A stretch of DNA of 64,000 bases. Source: Exiguobacterium sp. BMC-KP (lineage in GTDB: Bacteria; Bacillota; Bacilli; Exiguobacteriales; Exiguobacteriaceae). Shown here piece by piece: positions 43,182 to 51,502 of the stretch; positions within the stretch are counted from its first letter, which is position 1, and every line of letters begins with the position of its first letter. The DNA lies in the NCBI RefSeq assembly GCF_001275385.1, contig NZ_LGIW01000012.1:124001-188000 (forward strand). Reading direction: 5' to 3'. Under the pieces are notes generated by a model. The model ran no database searches and had not been told where the DNA came from. It was given only the letters and a program-made list of their open reading frames with translations. Both the position numbers and the translations under genes were made by a program.

Positions 43182-46100
43182 ATGAAAAAGATCATCCAGT
43201 TTTCGGTGAACAACAAGTTTGCCCTCTGGCTCATGACGATCATCATCACGGTTGCCGGCATTTATGCGGGAACATCGATGAAGCTTGAGACGTTGCCAGA
43301 CATCACGACACCAACTGTGTCCGTGACGACGATTTATCCAGGTGCTACACCCGAACAGGTTTTAGATGAAGTCAGTCGAGAACTTGAAAGTAAGGTCGAA
43401 AATTTACCAGGCGTCGATACCGTACGTTCGACGTCCTTCCAAAATGCATCGAACTTACAAATTGACTACAACTTCAGTACGGATATGGAAGAGGCAGAGC
43501 AAAAGGTAAAAGAAGCTCTTTCAAACGTAGAGTTACCAGAAGGTGTCCAGGAACCACAAGTTTCACGGATTTCCTTTGATGCATTTCCAGTCATCGGATT
43601 CGCTGTCTCAGACAAGGAACGCTCTCTATCTGAGTTGACGAAACTCGTCGAAAACGAACTCCAGCCAAAACTTGAGGGAATCGAAGGCGCTCAAACGGTT
43701 CAAGTCGCAGGTCAAGAAATTCGTCGAATTGAGATTCAATTTGATGAGAAAAAACTCGAACGTTACGGTTTAACAGAAGAGAATGCGAAACAATTAATTC
43801 AAGCTAATGATTCACGTTTAGCGCTTGGCTTATACGAACTAGGGGATAAGGAACAAGCGGTCGTACTGGATGGAAAAGCAACGACGGTCAAGGAATTAAA
43901 AGATCTTCGTCTTCCATATACACCGCCAGTAGCGAATACTCCTGAAGCAGGACAAGCAGGACAAGCAGGACAAGCGGCATCAGCAACAGGAGAGGCAGCA
44001 TCCCAAACGACACCGTCGACAGGTTCTGCGTCGGCACAAGCAACTCAAGCACCAACACAAGTACCAACTGTCACGTTGTCGCAAGTCGCGACGATTGAAG
44101 ACAAAGGGATTGAAGAATCGATTTCTCGTTCGAATGGCGAACGATCGATTGGTGTTCAAGTCACAAAGTCGCAGGACGCAAATACGGTTGATGTCGTCAA
44201 CGCAGTGAAGCAGACGATTAAAGACTTTGAAAAAGAAAACGGTTCAGTCAATGCATCTGTGACACTTGATCAAGGGAAACCAATCGAGGAATCTGTTTCA
44301 ACAATGATTAGCAAGGCACTGATTGGTGCATTATTTGCCATCGTCATCATCTTACTGTTCCTTCGAAACATCAAGTCAACAATCATCGCAGTCATTTCGA
44401 TTCCACTATCTCTTCTGATGGCGATTCTGGTGTTAAAGCAGATGGATATTTCTTTAAATATCATGACGCTTGGAGCAATGACGGTCGCAATCGGTCGAGT
44501 CGTTGATGATTCCATCGTTGTCATCGAAAATATTTACCGCCGTTTGACGGATCCGACAGAAAAGTTAAAAGGAAAAGAACTGATCATCAGTGCAACACGA
44601 GAAGTATTCATTCCAATCGCATCGTCAACGGTCGTTACGATTGCTGTATTTTTACCACTCGGATTTGTTACTGGATTCGTCGGAGAACTCTTCTTACCGT
44701 TCGCATTGACAGTCGTTTTTGCACTGTTCGCGTCCTTGATCGTAGCGGTCACGGTCGTTCCGATGTTTGCGGACTCGCTCTTTAAGCGCGGTAAGGCACC
44801 AAAACCAGAAAAAGAAGAAGGCGGAAAGCTAGCGAACGGCTATCGTCGTATGCTGAATTGGTCGTTGAACCATAAACTCATCGTCTTTGGTCTTTCCGTC
44901 CTACTATTGATCGGAAGTTTTGCACTTGTACCAACGATTGGTATCAACTTCTTGAATCAAGAAGGCGAAAAAACACTCTACGTCACGTACAATCCAAAAC
45001 CAGGTCAAACACTTGATGATTCATTAAAAGCAGCTGACCAAGCAGAAGATTATTTCAACATACAAAAAAATATTGATAATCTTCAATTCACGGTCGGTGG
45101 AGAAAATCCATTGAACCCAGGGAATACAAAACAAGGTGTCTTCATCGTCCAGTATGATCCGGACACAGAAGATTTTGCAGATGTTAAACAGACAGCGATC
45201 AAGCAGTTGAATGCTGATATTCCGACAGGGGAATGGAAAGAGCAAGACTTTAGTGGTGGAGCTGCGTCATCAGGTGTATCGTACTCGATCTTCGCGAATA
45301 ACATTGAAGATTTAGAAAAAGTTACACCGAAATTCGTCGATGCGATTGAAGGCGAAACGAAATATGTTCGAAAAGTAACGACAAATCTAAAAGAAGCTTA
45401 TACGCAGTATACGTTCGAAGTCGATCAGCAAAAAGCAGCTGAATTCGGTGTATCAACAGCACAACTCGCACAGGGTATCGCGAATGTCCAAGGTGAGGAA
45501 AAACCACTTTCTACTATTAAGGTAGATGGGAAGGAACTCGATGTTATCGTTCCAAACGAGCAGACGACATATGATTCGATCCAAGACTTGGAGGAGACGG
45601 ATGTCGTGACACCGCTTGGCGTTCGTAAATTATCCGATTTCGTCGAAGTGAAGAAAGGGACGACACCTGACTCGCTCAACGAACGCGATGGAAAACTTGT
45701 CGCTACCGTGACAGCAGAACTGAAAACGGACAAAGCGACAGAAGCTTCCCAAGCGATTGAAAAATCCGTCAAAAATATCGATCGTCCGACGGGTGTCTCG
45801 TATGAGCAAGGTGGAGTTACTGAACAGATCCAAGAATCATTCACACAACTCGGTCTAGCAATGGCAGCAGCTGTAGCCATCGTCTATCTCGTCCTTGTCA
45901 TTACGTTCGGAGGAGCATTGACGCCACTCGTCATCTTGTTCTCACTTCCGTTCGCAATCATCGGTGGGCTCGTTGCCCTTCTGATTACAGGCGAGACAAT
46001 TTCTGTATCGTCCTTAATCGGTGCCTTGATGTTGATTGGGATCGTCGTGACAAATGCGATCGTCTTGATCGACCGTGTCATTCATAAAGAAGCAGAAGGT

Positions 46101-46352
46101 TTATCGACGCGTCAAGCACTACTCGATGCAGCAGGTACACGTTTACGTCCAATCTTGATGACAGCCCTTGCGACGATCGGCGCACTGGCACCACTCGCCC
46201 TTGGACTCGAAGGCGGCGCATTAATTTCAAAAGGATTAGGCGTGACGGTCATCGGTGGACTTACAAGTTCGACATTGTTGACACTTCTTATCGTTCCAAT
46301 CGTGTACGAATTCTTAGCACGTTTCCGAAAAAAGAAGTCAATTGATTCTTGA
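43182..46352 (+). CDS. RND-family efflux pump, SwrC/AcrB-like
   Basis: A 1056-aa RND transporter with twelve membrane helices: one at the N-terminus, two large extracytoplasmic loops, and two blocks of helices. Proton-relay acidic residues lie in the TM4-like segment GRVVDDSIVVIENIY; the second half repeats the pattern with GIVVTNAIVLIDRV. In Bacillus SwrC (YerP) exports surfactin and other amphiphiles. The first loop contains an unusual low-complexity insert with GQA repeats and Ala/Thr/Gln runs (about 258-300). Start 43182 after GAGGGAG. Second gene after the TetR repressor. Confidence 0.92.
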   Translation: MKKIIQFSVNNKFALWLMTIIITVAGIYAGTSMKLETLPDITTPTVSVTTIYPGATPEQVLDEVSRELESKVENLPGVDTVRSTSFQNASNLQIDYNFSTDMEEAEQKVKEALSNVELPEGVQEPQVSRISFDAFPVIGFAVSDKERSLSELTKLVENELQPKLEGIEGAQTVQVAGQEIRRIEIQFDEKKLERYGLTEENAKQLIQANDSRLALGLYELGDKEQAVVLDGKATTVKELKDLRLPYTPPVANTPEAGQAGQAGQAASATGEAASQTTPSTGSASAQATQAPTQVPTVTLSQVATIEDKGIEESISRSNGERSIGVQVTKSQDANTVDVVNAVKQTIKDFEKENGSVNASVTLDQGKPIEESVSTMISKALIGALFAIVIILLFLRNIKSTIIAVISIPLSLLMAILVLKQMDISLNIMTLGAMTVAIGRVVDDSIVVIENIYRRLTDPTEKLKGKELIISATREVFIPIASSTVVTIAVFLPLGFVTGFVGELFLPFALTVVFALFASLIVAVTVVPMFADSLFKRGKAPKPEKEEGGKLANGYRRMLNWSLNHKLIVFGLSVLLLIGSFALVPTIGINFLNQEGEKTLYVTYNPKPGQTLDDSLKAADQAEDYFNIQKNIDNLQFTVGGENPLNPGNTKQGVFIVQYDPDTEDFADVKQTAIKQLNADIPTGEWKEQDFSGGAASSGVSYSIFANNIEDLEKVTPKFVDAIEGETKYVRKVTTNLKEAYTQYTFEVDQQKAAEFGVSTAQLAQGIANVQGEEKPLSTIKVDGKELDVIVPNEQTTYDSIQDLEETDVVTPLGVRKLSDFVEVKKGTTPDSLNERDGKLVATVTAELKTDKATEASQAIEKSVKNIDRPTGVSYEQGGVTEQIQESFTQLGLAMAAAVAIVYLVLVITFGGALTPLVILFSLPFAIIGGLVALLITGETISVSSLIGALMLIGIVVTNAIVLIDRVIHKEAEGLSTRQALLDAAGTRLRPILMTALATIGALAPLALGLEGGALISKGLGVTVIGGLTSSTLLTLLIVPIVYEFLARFRKKKSIDS

Positions 46353-46379
46353 AAAAACGATTAAATCACTAAAACGGAC

Positions 46380-46428
46380 AGATATGTAGAAATGGTGAGA
46401 ATAAGCCATTCTACATATCTGTTTTTTT
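46380..46428 (+). terminator. Intrinsic terminator of RND pump gene
   Basis: AGATATGTAGAAATGG pairs with CCATTCTACATATCT (one mismatch) and is followed by seven T. Confidence 0.85.
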
Positions 46429-46433
46429 GTTTT

Positions 46434-46450
46434 ATTACAAAAGTATTACA
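46434..46450 (-). promoter_or_regulatory. WalR-like box before NlpC/P60 gene
   Basis: On the reverse strand TGTAAT-ACTTT-TGTAAT is an exact match to the WalR (YycF) consensus TGTWAH-N5-TGTWAH. The downstream gene encodes a cell-wall hydrolase, the classic WalR target type. The orientation is opposite to the gene. Confidence 0.55.
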
Positions 46451-46572
46451 AGAAAAGATCTACGTTAAATAACTGTAACATGATGAAAATCTGGAACATG
46501 ATAGGATAAGAACATAAATTATCTGACAATTCAAATGCACATCATACTTATACATAAGAGGAGAATGAACCC

Positions 46573-47226
46573 ATGAAAGCTGTCACTCGTGTTTTGTTAA
46601 CTTTAACGTTACTGATCAGTAGCTGGACGCTCGTTCCGTCATCGTCGCAAGCTGCAACAAGTAAAAAAGTAGTTGTATCGGTGGATGTATTGAATATTCG
46701 TGCAAAAGCTGCTGTATCTAGTAAACGAGTTGGACAATTGAAACTCGGTCAAGCCGTGACAGTCGTGGGTCAGGTCAAAGAATGGTATCAAATTCGTCAT
46801 CAAGGGAAAGCTGCCTACATCGCATCTACATACACGAAAGCATATAACGCTAAAGCAACAAAAGGATTGAGCAAAACAGGGGCAACAATCGTATCGGTAG
46901 CGGAAGGTCTTAAAGGACGTCCTTATGTTTTTGGTGCGACAGGACCAGTTAGCTTCGATTGCTCAGGGTTCACAAGTTACGTCTATCGAGCGCTTGGGAA
47001 ATCACTTCCGCGTACGGCAGCTGCTCAGTATTCATCGACGAAACGTACAGCTCCTGGTGCAGGGGACCTCGTCTTCTTTACACACGGTAGTGGTATTCAG
47101 CACGTTGGGATCGCTGTTGATGGCAGTACGATGATCAATGCGAACTCGTACTATGGAAGAGTCGTCAAAGAATCGTTCCGTGGCGGCTATTGGGGATCAC
47201 GGTATGTAGCGGCAGGAACACTTTAA
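46573..47226 (+). CDS. Secreted SH3b-NlpC/P60 cell-wall peptidase
   Basis: A 217-aa secreted enzyme: signal peptide (about 1-28, ending SSQAATS), one SH3b domain (about 32-92; VLNIRAKAAVSSKRVGQL), then an NlpC/P60 domain with catalytic Cys130 (FDCSGFTSYVY), His177 (QHVGIAV) and a third polar residue Asn189. It cleaves D-Glu-meso-DAP-type bonds in peptidoglycan stem peptides. AAGAGGAGAATG precedes the start. Expression is probably tied to the WalRK cell-wall response. Confidence 0.92.
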   Translation: MKAVTRVLLTLTLLISSWTLVPSSSQAATSKKVVVSVDVLNIRAKAAVSSKRVGQLKLGQAVTVVGQVKEWYQIRHQGKAAYIASTYTKAYNAKATKGLSKTGATIVSVAEGLKGRPYVFGATGPVSFDCSGFTSYVYRALGKSLPRTAAAQYSSTKRTAPGAGDLVFFTHGSGIQHVGIAVDGSTMINANSYYGRVVKESFRGGYWGSRYVAAGTL

Positions 47227-47233
47227 ACAAAAT

Positions 47234-47272
47234 AAAGCGGCGAATTCAAATCGATGAACTCGTCGCTTTTTT
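47234..47272 (+). terminator. Intrinsic terminator of NlpC/P60 gene
   Basis: AAGCG-CGA...TCGTCGCTT imperfect stem with six T. Confidence 0.75.
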
Positions 47273-47280
47273 ATATGGAT

Positions 47281-48234
47281 TCATGTATGAGGCAGGACGG
47301 TCGTTCCAGAAACGAACATCGAGGGAACTTCAATTTGTGGACGAGCACTCGTATCTTTTCGAACTGTTAGTTGAAAAGCATGTCGTCCAATCGTCGCATA
47401 TGGAACCGCAATCGTCGTCATCGATAAGACTTCAGCAAGTTCGCTTCCGTCAAAACCGATCACCGAAAGATCTCCTGGAACCTGGTAACCTTGTTTTCGT
47501 AGTTCTAAAATGAGACCCGCTGCGACATGGTCGCTTGCGGTCAAAATAGCGGTCGGTCGTTGTTTTTGTTGCATCCAGCGCCTCGCGACGGTCGCACCAT
47601 CTTCGATCGTCAAGGTTTGTTCGTAGACGAATTCGTCACTGACAACTTCTTGATACGCATGCTTGCGCGCCAGGCTATTCGTACTGTCAGGTCGTCCAAG
47701 ACAAATTCCGATGCTTTTATGCCCTTGCTGTCGCAGATGTGAAAGTCCTTGTTGAAAGGCCATGTAATGATCGATATAGACGGCAGCGACGTCTTCGTGG
47801 TGTTCACAAAAGACAATTGGTCCATAACGTTCGTATGGCAGAATCGCTGATAAAGGAAGACTGTGCGAGACGACGATGAGTGCATCGATCTCCTGTTGAG
47901 CGAGCGCATCAAGAGCTAGTTGCTCATGCGTTTCCACATAATTCGTTTGCCACGTCAAGAAACGATAACTGGCGTCAAAAGCAGCTTGCGCGATGCCTTG
48001 AAGAATGGCAGCATGGTACGGATGATCAACGAACGGAAGCATGACTCCGACTGTTTTCGTCATACCCGTCGATAGATGGACGGCAGTCTGATTTCGAATG
48101 TATCCAAGTTTTTCAATCGCTTCTCGGACAGCTTGCCGTTTATCATTTGCTACGTAAGGGTGATCATTTAGTACACGTGAGACTGTCGTAACAGACACGT
48201 TGGCTTCGCGTGCCAAGTCTCGGATGTTCGTCAT
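47281..48234 (-). CDS. LacI-family transcriptional regulator
   Basis: A 317-aa regulator with an N-terminal LacI HTH (NIRDLAREANVSVTTVSRVLNDHPYV, about 3-28) and a periplasmic-binding-protein-like effector domain ending IGRHAFQLTV. It would bind a sugar or nucleoside, unknown here. GGAGGGATACGCG precedes the ATG. It follows an 86-aa gene by 17 nt, and a perfect 14-bp LacI-type palindrome stands before that gene, so the pair is probably autoregulated. No transport or catabolic gene is adjacent. Confidence 0.9.
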   Translation of the reverse strand: MTNIRDLAREANVSVTTVSRVLNDHPYVANDKRQAVREAIEKLGYIRNQTAVHLSTGMTKTVGVMLPFVDHPYHAAILQGIAQAAFDASYRFLTWQTNYVETHEQLALDALAQQEIDALIVVSHSLPLSAILPYERYGPIVFCEHHEDVAAVYIDHYMAFQQGLSHLRQQGHKSIGICLGRPDSTNSLARKHAYQEVVSDEFVYEQTLTIEDGATVARRWMQQKQRPTAILTASDHVAAGLILELRKQGYQVPGDLSVIGFDGSELAEVLSMTTIAVPYATIGRHAFQLTVRKDTSARPQIEVPSMFVSGTTVLPHT

Positions 48235-48251
48235 CGCGTATCCCTCCTGGA

Positions 48252-48512
48252 TTACATCTTACGAGATAATCGTCGTTCAAGTCGGCGCCAATCCTGTCGA
48301 GAGACGGGAGCCGTGAATGAAGCTGACTGTTCGGCTAGTTCATTAATTTTTGAGAGTAGTCGTATTTTTTCTTGAGGAGACAAATCAGGGTATTGATCAA
48401 CCAACGTGTGCTGGCATAAATAATAGCCTGCTGGTGTATGCAATTGTTCAATAGCCCACTCAAACGCTACATTGTGCTTAAATAGCTCGGTTAACCGTGT
48501 ATGGATCGACAT
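48252..48512 (-). CDS. Small helical protein upstream of lacI
   Basis: An 86-aa, soluble, helix-rich protein (start MSIHTRLTELFKHNVAFEWA; end RRLERRLSRKM) with no recognised domain. AAAAAGGAGG lies upstream of the ATG at 48512, which I prefer to the upstream start at 48542 lying in the ribosome-site region. It is the first gene of a two-gene operon with the LacI regulator. It may be a co-regulator or unrelated; no evidence decides. Confidence 0.6.
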   Translation of the reverse strand: MSIHTRLTELFKHNVAFEWAIEQLHTPAGYYLCQHTLVDQYPDLSPQEKIRLLSKINELAEQSASFTAPVSRQDWRRLERRLSRKM

Positions 48513-48554
48513 GATGATTACCTCCTTTTTAGTGTATATCAAGACGATAGGCTA

Positions 48555-48568
48555 TGAAACGCGTTTCA
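48555..48568. promoter_or_regulatory. LacI-type operator palindrome
   Basis: TGAAACGCGTTTCA is a perfect 14-bp palindrome upstream of the 86-aa/lacI operon. The central ACGCGT differs from the CcpA cre core, so it is more likely the cognate operator of the adjacent LacI protein. Confidence 0.65.
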
Positions 48569-48619
48569 CGGCAAGAACTATTTGTGAGATATAAATCGTT
48601 TGGAAAAATTCAACAAGAA

Positions 48620-48648
48620 TTGACCAGGTAGACAAAGAAGTCTATGAT
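48620..48648 (+). promoter_or_regulatory. Promoter of marR gene
   Basis: TTGACC (48620-48625), 17 nt, TATGAT (48643-48648). Confidence 0.6.
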
Positions 48649-48683
48649 TGTGACGATACAACACAAAGAGGGGCGAACGTAAA

Positions 48684-49142
48684 ATGGAATCGACAGACTC
48701 GAAGCTGGCATTGAAAATGCTCGTTGTTCTATCTCGGACGATGCATGCGGTGACGGAACAAGTGAAGGCAGACATCAAAACACATCAGTTGAATTTATCA
48801 GAATTCGGAGTTCTTGAATTGCTGTACCACAAAGGGGATACGCCTTTACAACAGATTGGCGATAAGATTCTGTTAACAAGCGGCAGTGTGACCTATGTCG
48901 TTGATAAACTTGAAAAGCGTGGATTGATTGCGCGAAAATCATGTGCGACAGATCGTCGTGTCACGTTTGGAACCTTAACAGAAGCTGGACGCGAACTGAT
49001 GGAAGAAACATTCCCGAAACATGAAGCCTTTTTAGCAGACTTATTCAAGGATTTGTCGGTTTCTGAAAAGGAACAGTTGATTGATCAGCTGAAACGAATC
49101 GGTTTACGAGCCGAACATTATACGCCGCTCGAAAATGTATAA
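48684..49142 (+). CDS. MarR-family regulator
   Basis: A 152-aa winged-helix regulator: dimerisation helices at both ends, recognition region PLQQIGDKILLTSGSVTYVVDKLEKRGLI (about 55-83) and wing SCATDRRVTFGTLTEAG (about 87-103). It resembles Bacillus MhqR/YkvE-type regulators, which repress azoreductase and dioxygenase genes and respond to quinones. The next gene is an azoreductase, and a possible target dioxygenase is at 10640. The regulatory link is inference. Confidence 0.88.
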   Translation: MESTDSKLALKMLVVLSRTMHAVTEQVKADIKTHQLNLSEFGVLELLYHKGDTPLQQIGDKILLTSGSVTYVVDKLEKRGLIARKSCATDRRVTFGTLTEAGRELMEETFPKHEAFLADLFKDLSVSEKEQLIDQLKRIGLRAEHYTPLENV

Positions 49143-49174
49143 GGATTAGCACTCATAGGATTATAGAATTGAGG

Positions 49175-49204
49175 AAGCCCAAGTCGTCGACTTGGGCTTT
49201 TTTT
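49175..49204 (+). terminator. Intrinsic terminator of marR
   Basis: AAGCCCAAGTCG with its complement forms a near-continuous 25-nt palindrome, followed by seven T. Confidence 0.9.
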
Positions 49205-49226
49205 ATGAATTGAAAGTCAAACTAAT

Positions 49227-49254
49227 TGACAAACGAAAAGACGGTTGGTATGTT
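49227..49254 (+). promoter_or_regulatory. Promoter of azoR
   Basis: TTGACA, 17 nt, TATGTT immediately after the marR terminator; azoR therefore has its own promoter. Confidence 0.6.
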
Positions 49255-49294
49255 TAGTTACAGAATTTACTTTAAATAAAAGGGAGAAATAATA

Positions 49295-49927
49295 ATGACT
49301 AAATTACTTTATGTAACTGTTAACCCGAAAGCTACAGAACATTCATTCAGCCTTCAAGTCGGTGAAGCATTCCTCGAAAGCTACAAAGCAGCGAATCCTT
49401 CGGCTGAAGTAGAAGTTCTTGACCTATACAACGAAACAGTCCAAGAAATCGATACAGACGTCCTTAGCGCATGGGGCAAATTCGCAACAGGCGAAGAATT
49501 AACAGAAGTGGAGATCGCAAAAGTCGGTACGATGACAAAACATCTCGAGCAATACATGGAAGCAGATGAGTATGTCTTCGTTACACCAATGTGGAACTTC
49601 TCTTTCCCAGCACGTCTCAAAATGTACATCGACAGCGTACTTCTTGCAGGTAAAACATTCGCTTACACTGCAGAAGGTCCTAAAGGTTTGATGGAAGGCA
49701 AAAAAGCACTCCACATCCAAGCGACAGGTGGCGTTTACGCAGGATCTGGTCTTAACTTCGGTGACGACTACCTCCGTCAAGCACTTGCTTTCACTGGCGT
49801 AACAGACTACGATGCACTCTTCATCGAAGGTATGGCAATGAACCCAGAAAAAGCAGAAGAAATCAAAGAAGCAGCAATCGCAAAAGCGAAAGAACTCGGT
49901 CGTTCATTCTCGACTGTCAACGCGTAA
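49295..49927 (+). CDS. azoR: FMN-dependent NADH azoreductase
   Basis: A 210-aa flavodoxin-fold NAD(P)H:quinone/azo oxidoreductase. The FMN-phosphate region is VNPKATEHSFSLQVGEAF, the FMN ring-contacting PMWNFSFPARLKMYID loop is at about 98-113, and ATGGVYAGSGLNFGDDYL is the second contact loop. It reduces quinones by two electrons, avoiding semiquinones. Strong codon bias (mostly C-ending preferred codons) hints at high expression. Its own promoter and AAAAGGGAG precede it; the upstream MarR gene is its likely regulator. Confidence 0.92.
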   Translation: MTKLLYVTVNPKATEHSFSLQVGEAFLESYKAANPSAEVEVLDLYNETVQEIDTDVLSAWGKFATGEELTEVEIAKVGTMTKHLEQYMEADEYVFVTPMWNFSFPARLKMYIDSVLLAGKTFAYTAEGPKGLMEGKKALHIQATGGVYAGSGLNFGDDYLRQALAFTGVTDYDALFIEGMAMNPEKAEEIKEAAIAKAKELGRSFSTVNA

Positions 49928-49940
49928 GACAAGCGCATCA

Positions 49941-49974
49941 AAAAAGGCTCCCGCATTTGCGAGAGCCTTTTTTG
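49941..49974. terminator. Bidirectional terminator, azoR and tagA
   Basis: AAAGGCTC-CGCA pairs with GCG-GAGCCTTT (small mismatch), A/T-runs both sides. Confidence 0.85.
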
Positions 49975-49986
49975 TGTACGGATGAT

Positions 49987-50712
49987 TTAAGAAAGCGTCG
50001 ACTTTTTTCGAAGGACGAGCGTCAGAAAAAGTAACAAATCTTTCAGTTTCTCAAAGCCACGTGGGTGAGTCGAGATACGATAGAGCCATTCCAGTTTTAG
50101 GCGACGAAATAGTTTTGGAGCGCGTTTACTATGTCCGGACCAGACATCGAATGCACCGCCGACACCGATGAAGATGCCATGATCGACTTGATCGTAAACG
50201 GAAGCAATCCATTCTTCTTGTTTTGGGGCACCGAGTGCGACAAGAACGAGGTCGGCATCTGCTTCTACAATCGCCCGTGTAGCCTCCTCTGTCTTACCAA
50301 AACCATGAAATGTTCCAACAAAGCGGATGTTCGGAAAACGAATCGATAGTTGGCGAATCAGCGATTTCATGACTTCCGGACGTCCACCAAGCAAAAAAAC
50401 ACGCTTTTTTAGTGCATCTGCCGTCCGTAAGAGTTCACGCGCCGTCTCGATTCCAGGCAACGTCGCTGTTAAAGGAGATCCCATCCGCTTGCTAGCAGCA
50501 GTCACACCGATTCCGTCCGGAGTGATGAATGTTGCTCGCCGTAAGATGGCTTCATATGAAGGTTCGCGCAGTGCACGCAACACGAGCTCAGGATTAGCTG
50601 TGACAAGAAAGGCTTTTCCTCGATCGTGTAAGATTGTTTTAATATGGGTATACCATTGCGAAGGTGTGGCATCCACGAATGGTAGTCCGAATAATTGTTT
50701 TGTCTGAATCAT
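49987..50712 (-). CDS. tagA: TagA/WecG/CpsF-family glycosyltransferase
   Basis: A 241-aa membrane-associated GT26 transferase. Conserved blocks: VTANPELVLRAL (about 36-47), TPDGIGV (about 62-68) with the catalytic Asp, LLGGRPEVM, and ALGAPKQEEWI. It adds N-acetylmannosamine to undecaprenyl-PP-GlcNAc, the first committed step of wall teichoic acid linkage-unit synthesis, or a related step for another glycopolymer; no other teichoic acid gene is nearby. Start 50712 after GAGGTGG; the GT/UDG pair is divergent. Confidence 0.88.
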   Translation of the reverse strand: MIQTKQLFGLPFVDATPSQWYTHIKTILHDRGKAFLVTANPELVLRALREPSYEAILRRATFITPDGIGVTAASKRMGSPLTATLPGIETARELLRTADALKKRVFLLGGRPEVMKSLIRQLSIRFPNIRFVGTFHGFGKTEEATRAIVEADADLVLVALGAPKQEEWIASVYDQVDHGIFIGVGGAFDVWSGHSKRAPKLFRRLKLEWLYRISTHPRGFEKLKDLLLFLTLVLRKKSTLS

Positions 50713-50792
50713 AGTTTTCCACCTCATCATCCATCATAGCAGAATCAAGACGGACGAACAGCGACTTGAGACTGAAAAAGGAGCGGATTCAC

Positions 50793-51452
50793 GTGCATCC
50801 ATCTTGGCAAACGGTGTTAAAAGAAGAAAAGGAAAAACCATACTTTCAGGAGCTCTGGACGTTTCTAAAGGAAGCTTATCAAACGACGACCGTCTATCCT
50901 CCGAAAGATCGGATTTTTCATGCGTTTGATGCGGTTGCTCCAGAAGATGTCCGGTGCGTCATCTTAGGACAAGATCCCTATCATGGTCCAGGTCAGGCGA
51001 ATGGACTAAGTTTTTCCGTTCATGACGGTGTTCCGATTCCCGCATCCCTCCGAAACATGTACAAAGAACTGGTGACGGATATCGGTTGCTCCGCGCCGAC
51101 ATCTGGGAATCTAGAATCCTGGTCGCGACAAGGTGTATTTTTACTGAATACATCATTGACGGTTGAAGAAGGGAAAGCGGGGTCGCATGCGAAAAAAGGC
51201 TGGTCGCAGTTTACGGACCGGGTCATCGAAGTATTAGGCACACAGACGCAACCGATCGTGTTCATCCTATGGGGGAATCACGCGAAGAGTAAGAAGGCAT
51301 TGATCGATACGAATCGTCATCTTGTTCTCGAAGCGGTACACCCAAGTCCGTTATCAGCGAGTCGTGGATTTTTCGGTAGTAAACCTTATTCACAGACGAA
51401 TGCCTGGCTCAAAGAGCAGGGAAGAGAGCCAATCGATTGGTGTTTATCCTAA
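50793..51452 (+). CDS. ung: Uracil-DNA glycosylase, family 1
   Basis: A 219-aa DNA-repair enzyme that removes uracil from DNA. Water-activating loop GQDPYHGPGQANGLSFSV and the Leu-intercalation/minor-groove loop HPSPLSASRGFFG are intact, and the ILWGNHA strand lies between. Start GTG 50793, 9 nt after AAAAGGAG; the TTG at 50766 is upstream of the ribosome site and adds residues not found in Bacillus Ung. Confidence 0.95.
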   Translation: MHPSWQTVLKEEKEKPYFQELWTFLKEAYQTTTVYPPKDRIFHAFDAVAPEDVRCVILGQDPYHGPGQANGLSFSVHDGVPIPASLRNMYKELVTDIGCSAPTSGNLESWSRQGVFLLNTSLTVEEGKAGSHAKKGWSQFTDRVIEVLGTQTQPIVFILWGNHAKSKKALIDTNRHLVLEAVHPSPLSASRGFFGSKPYSQTNAWLKEQGREPIDWCLS

Positions 51453-51456
51453 ATCA

Positions 51457-51495
51457 AAAGCGTGTGTTCCGTTGAATGCGGAACACACGCTTTTT
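51457..51495. terminator. Bidirectional terminator, ung and HAD gene
   Basis: AAAGCGTGTGTTCCG pairs with CGGAACACACGCTTT; T/A-runs on both sides. Confidence 0.9.
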
Positions 51496-51502
51496 GGTTT
51501 GC

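Noticed and set aside
48555-48568. CcpA cre site before the 86-aa gene
   Set aside because: The palindrome centre is GC (ACGCGT) rather than the CG core spacing of cre; a LacI-type operator fits better.
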